15,818 nt of DNA from Syntrophomonas sp. (lineage in GTDB: Bacteria; Bacillota; Syntrophomonadia; Syntrophomonadales; Syntrophomonadaceae): contig JAQVXF010000009.1 in NCBI GenBank assembly GCA_028709355.1, positions 1 to 15,818 on the forward strand, in the 5' to 3' direction. The translations under genes were made by a program, and so were the position numbers. Numbering within the stretch: the first letter of the stretch is position 1; the number at the start of each line of letters is the position of its first letter. Positions 13,204 to 15,818 of this stretch are shown in pieces. The notes below the pieces were generated by a model. It had not been told where the DNA came from and ran no database searches. It saw only the letters and a list, made by a program, of their open reading frames with translations.

Positions 13204-13404
13204 CTAATTCTCAGACACCACCCGCACCATCTTGCGCTCGAATTCACTGCGGGCTAACATCACCAACCTGCCGCAGCCGGTACACTTAATCTTGATATCG
13301 GCTCCCATTCGCACCACCTCCCAGGTGAAACTCCCGCAAGGATGCTGCTTTTTCATCTTGACTACATCCCCCAGTTGGAAGACCTTTCGCTCCACCACAA
13401 TCAC
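13204..13404 (-). CDS. DUF951 family small protein
   Basis: This protein of about 66 residues has the DUF951 pattern: GDVVKMKKQHPCGSFTWEV, then VRMGADIKIKCTGCGRLVML and an RSEFERK tail. The Cys-x-x-Cys-Gly pair with the earlier Cys suggests a small metal-binding or beta-barrel protein. The function is unknown. It is commonly encoded next to rpsF in Firmicutes. The start is uncertain: GTG codons at 13404, 13398 and 13395 follow a weak GGGG site. The family usually starts near FQLGDVV, so the first 5-8 residues are doubtful. Confidence 0.85.
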   Translation of the reverse strand: MIVVERKVFQLGDVVKMKKQHPCGSFTWEVVRMGADIKIKCTGCGRLVMLARSEFERKMVRVVSEN

Positions 13405-13435
13405 CCCAGACGGCCTCTGCCGTTTTTATCCGTCC

Positions 13436-14479
13436 TTATCGTCGTATCCTGATAGGCCTGAATCCTGCCGCCAACACTCGCCCGATATCAAAACAGAGGG
13501 CTCCTTGTTGCTGCATGGTTTCCATAAACCGTCCCGCCTTACCCTCGTCTAGGGCTACCAGAAGGCCCCCAGCTGTCTCGGGAGCAAACAATAGTTCCCG
13601 GCGCGTATCATCCACCTCTTCCAGATACTGTACTTTATCAAGCAGATAATCCCGGTTGGTATAGGCTCCCGCTGGGATCAATCCCATCCTCCCATAGTCT
13701 AAAGCGCCTTCCATAAACAATACCTGCTCGGCGTTCAACTCTATTTCTACCTGGCTGGCCATCGCCATTTCATAAAGGTGGCCCACCAATCCGAATCCAG
13801 TGATGTCGGTCGCTGCTCGCGCCTCAACCTTCTGCATGGCTTCAGAGCCTTCCTTGTTCAAGGTAGTCATCCATGCAACTGCTTCCGCGATGGCTTGAGG
13901 TGATGCCATGCCAGCCTTTAAGGCGGTAGATATTATGCCACTGCCAAGGGGTTTGGTCAACAGCAAGCGGTCCCCGGGGATGGCAGCACTATTGCATATC
14001 ACGCGGCTGGGATGGACTGTTCCACAGACGCTCAGACCGTACTTGGGTTCGTTGTCATCTACCGTATGCCCCCCTACTATCAATGCCCCTGCTTCTTTTA
14101 CCTTATCCAATCCGCCTTCCAGTATCCTTCTTAAAACCGACATATCCTGGCACTCTGGATAACAAGCCAGGTTCATCGCCAGTAAAGGGCGCCCCCCCAT
14201 GGCATAGACGTCATTCAAGGCATTCACGGCCGCAATCTGCCCAAAAATAAATGGGTCGTCAACCATGGGCGTGAAGAAATCCAGGGTTTGGATCAATGCT
14301 ATGTCTTCAGTCAGGCGATATACTCCAGCATCATCACGACTATCGATCCCCACCAGCAGATTAGGATCATGGGGCCAGACCAACCCATCCAATACTTTTT
14401 CTAAGGTCCCCGGACCTATTTTGGCTGCTCAGCCAGCCGCTCGGACCATTTGCGTAAGTCGGAGGTTGTCTTCTGCCAT
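13436..14479 (-). CDS. selD: Selenide, water dikinase (SelD), itself a selenoprotein with Sec17
   Basis: This 347-residue enzyme makes selenophosphate from selenide and ATP for selenocysteine and selenouridine synthesis. The usual reading stops at a TGA (14431-14429) and would begin only at a TTG at 14392, losing the catalytic N-terminus. Reading through, the frame opens at ATG 14479 with GAGGTG 7 bases upstream. It gives MAEDNLRLTQMVRAAG-U-AAKIGPG, with U at 17 and Lys at 20, exactly where E. coli SelD has Cys17 and Lys20. Downstream family motifs are DPNLLVGIDSRDDAGVY, GGHTVDD and TDITGFGLVGH. A hairpin directly after the UGA can serve as bacterial SECIS. The first 64 bases overlap the aminopeptidase gene. 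The call implies selA/selB/selC elsewhere in the genome. Confidence 0.93.
14404..14431 (-). promoter_or_regulatory. UGA(Sec) codon and bacterial SECIS-like hairpin of selD
   Basis: The in-frame TGA is at 14431-14429. Eleven bases later the minus strand forms AGGTC-CGGG-GACCT (14417-14404), a perfect 5-bp stem with a G-containing 4-base loop. Distance and loop composition fit bacterial SECIS elements bound by SelB. Confidence 0.7.
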
Positions 14480-15818
14480 GTCGTATCACCTCTTTTTTCG
14501 GCTGCCTTGGATTGGTTACCCTTGAGGGTGAACCCCTGCATAAACGCCTTGTATGCCTGGTAGGCCATGTATACATCCACCTTGCTCGATACCTCGAAGG
14601 GCGAATGCATGCCCAGCAAGGCTACTCCGCAATCGACCACTTCCATTCCATAATGGGCTATATATTGGGAAACGGTGCCTCCTCCACCGATATCTACCTT
14701 GCCCAATTCTCCGATTTGCCAGACTACTCCGGCCTCATCGAAAAGATCCCGGATGCGGGCTATATATTCAGGATTGGCGTCGTTTGACCCCGATTTCCCC
14801 CGCGAACCAGTATATTTGGTGATTACCACCCCTTGGGCCATAAAGGAGTTATTCATCTTTTCGAATACCTCTGGATAATTGGGATCGATGGCGGCATTTA
14901 CGTCGGCGGACAAAGCATGGGAAGAAGCCAGCGCTTGGCGTAGGCTGAAATAATCATTGCGCCCTGCCTTGTGCATTATCTCCGCAACAATGTTCTCTAT
15001 CAATAACGATTGAAGTCCAGTATTGCCGGCGCTGCCAATTTCTTCTTTATCCACAAAGAGACACAGGGCGGTTCGGGCCGGTTGTTCAACTTCCAGTGCC
15101 GCGCGCAGCGAAGTGTAAGCACAGACTCGGTCATCCTGACCATAAGCGCCGATCATGCTCCGGTCCAAACCTACCTCCCGGGCTGGAAACGCTGGCACTA
15201 ACTGCAGTTCTGCACTAGTTAGGTCATCCTCAACTATGTTGAAACGGTCCTGAAGGACATTGAGGACAAAAGCTTTAATCGGGTCCTGTTCCCGCTGCAA
15301 CAAAGGACGACTGCCGATAAGCGCATTAAGGCTTTCCGCAGTTACGGCTTCCGACATCTTCTTCTCCATCTGGTCTTTAGCCAAATGGGGCAATAGATCC
15401 GCTATGGTAAATACTGGATCCTCAGCTTTTTCACCGATTGTTATATTCTTAATCGTACCATCTTTCTTGACCACCACCCCATGCAGTGCCAGCGGAATAG
15501 CGGGCCACTGGTATTTCTTGATGCCCCCGTAATAATGGGTCTTCAGTAAGGCCATACCATCAGCCTCATAAATGGGCCGGGCTTTGAGATCCAATCGCGG
15601 ACTATCTATATGGGAAACAACGATATTGAATCCTTCTTCCAGCGGTTGGGTGCCGATTATAACCAAAGCCGCTATTTTGCCTTTGTTGGTTATCAACAGT
15701 CTATCCCCAGCTTTGGGAACATCGATTTTTTCCAGGGTCTTGAATCCAACTGCTTGAGCAAGGTGAATGATTTGTTCGGTGGCTTCCCGCTCAGTTTTGG
15801 CAGCAGTCAGGAATTGTA
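14416..15818 (-). CDS. M18 family metalloaminopeptidase, N-terminus beyond the window
   Basis: The visible 466 or so residues belong to the cytosolic M18 (aspartyl) aminopeptidases, zinc enzymes that trim N-terminal residues from peptides. The frame continues past the TTG at 15696 to the edge, reading FLTAAKTEREATEQIIHLA, a typical start region, so the true start lies outside. Family motifs are VVSHIDSPRLDLK (metal His), VDKEEIGS, ALSADVNAAIDPNYPE, GGGGTVSQYIAHYG and GMHSPFEVSSKVD. The protein continues about 35 residues beyond the usual end (AYQAYKAF) into a charged tail, KAAEKRGDTTWQKTTS and onward. That tail is encoded over the start, Sec codon and hairpin of selD. The tail looks like a late extension, not part of the catalytic fold. 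Confidence 0.93.
   Translation of the reverse strand, partial: QFLTAAKTEREATEQIIHLAQAVGFKTLEKIDVPKAGDRLLITNKGKIAALVIIGTQPLEEGFNIVVSHIDSPRLDLKARPIYEADGMALLKTHYYGGIKKYQWPAIPLALHGVVVKKDGTIKNITIGEKAEDPVFTIADLLPHLAKDQMEKKMSEAVTAESLNALIGSRPLLQREQDPIKAFVLNVLQDRFNIVEDDLTSAELQLVPAFPAREVGLDRSMIGAYGQDDRVCAYTSLRAALEVEQPARTALCLFVDKEEIGSAGNTGLQSLLIENIVAEIMHKAGRNDYFSLRQALASSHALSADVNAAIDPNYPEVFEKMNNSFMAQGVVITKYTGSRGKSGSNDANPEYIARIRDLFDEAGVVWQIGELGKVDIGGGGTVSQYIAHYGMEVVDCGVALLGMHSPFEVSSKVDVYMAYQAYKAFMQGFTLKGNQSKAAEKRGDTTWQKTTSDLRKWSERLAEQPK

Noticed and set aside
13436..14392. A 318-residue SelD starting at TTG 14392, or a pseudogene broken by the TGA
   Set aside because: The upstream frame through the TGA matches the family residue by residue, has a start with a ribosome-binding site, and places Sec at the catalytic position with a hairpin after it. 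Selenocysteine decoding explains it better than damage.
1..15818. CRISPR arrays, insertion sequences, prophage or integrase genes
   Set aside because: I saw no regularly spaced repeats, no transposase or recombinase motifs and no terminal inverted repeats. The two tRNA genes are intact and not flanked by attachment-site duplications.

Overview
The window reads as a chromosomal segment of an anaerobic, Gram-positive-type bacterium of the Clostridia. I infer this from strong GGAGG ribosome-binding sites, frequent TTG/GTG starts, the Firmicutes order DUF951-rpsF-ssb-rpsR-(MazG-like)-DUF2232-rplI-purA, and intrinsic terminators. An acyl-CoA mutase operon next to a sigma-54 activator suggests a fatty-acid-oxidising, possibly syntrophic organism (Syntrophomonas- or Pelotomaculum-like). 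That placement is inference, not proof. Every gene I can support lies on the minus strand, so transcription runs from high to low coordinates.

Right part (about 15818 to 8264), housekeeping: an M18 aminopeptidase cut by the window edge; selD, which reads correctly only if an in-frame UGA is decoded as selenocysteine at the catalytic position; a DUF951 protein; rpsF-ssb-rpsR with its own extended -10 promoter, structured leader and terminator; a MazG-like protein, a DUF2232 membrane protein and rplI as a tight cluster; purA with a sigma-A promoter; and two tRNA genes (Val-CAC and Gly-CCC). The gdpP and dnaB genes that commonly sit in this neighbourhood are absent.

Left part (about 7946 to 1), accessory metabolism: a 702-residue sigma-54-dependent activator (CBS pair, two PAS domains, AAA+ with GSFTGA, TyrR/Fis-like HTH) is followed by a terminator. 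Next comes a 468-base regulatory gap with a near-perfect -24/-12 promoter and several dyads that could be activator sites. The promoter faces a probable operon: cobO (corrinoid adenosyltransferase), the large and small subunits of an adenosylcobalamin-dependent acyl-CoA mutase, its MeaB-type G-protein chaperone, a second free-standing B12-binding subunit, a divergent MtnA/eIF2B-alpha-family protein, and perhaps another gene that leaves the window.

The large mutase subunit would normally be labelled methylmalonyl-CoA mutase. At the two positions that recognise the methylmalonyl carboxylate it has Phe88 and Gln206 instead of Tyr and Arg, which is the isobutyryl-CoA mutase pattern, and its split 560 + 134 residue architecture also matches that enzyme. 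The most coherent reading is a sigma-54-switched isobutyryl-CoA/butyryl-CoA isomerisation operon that carries its own cofactor-supply and cofactor-repair genes.
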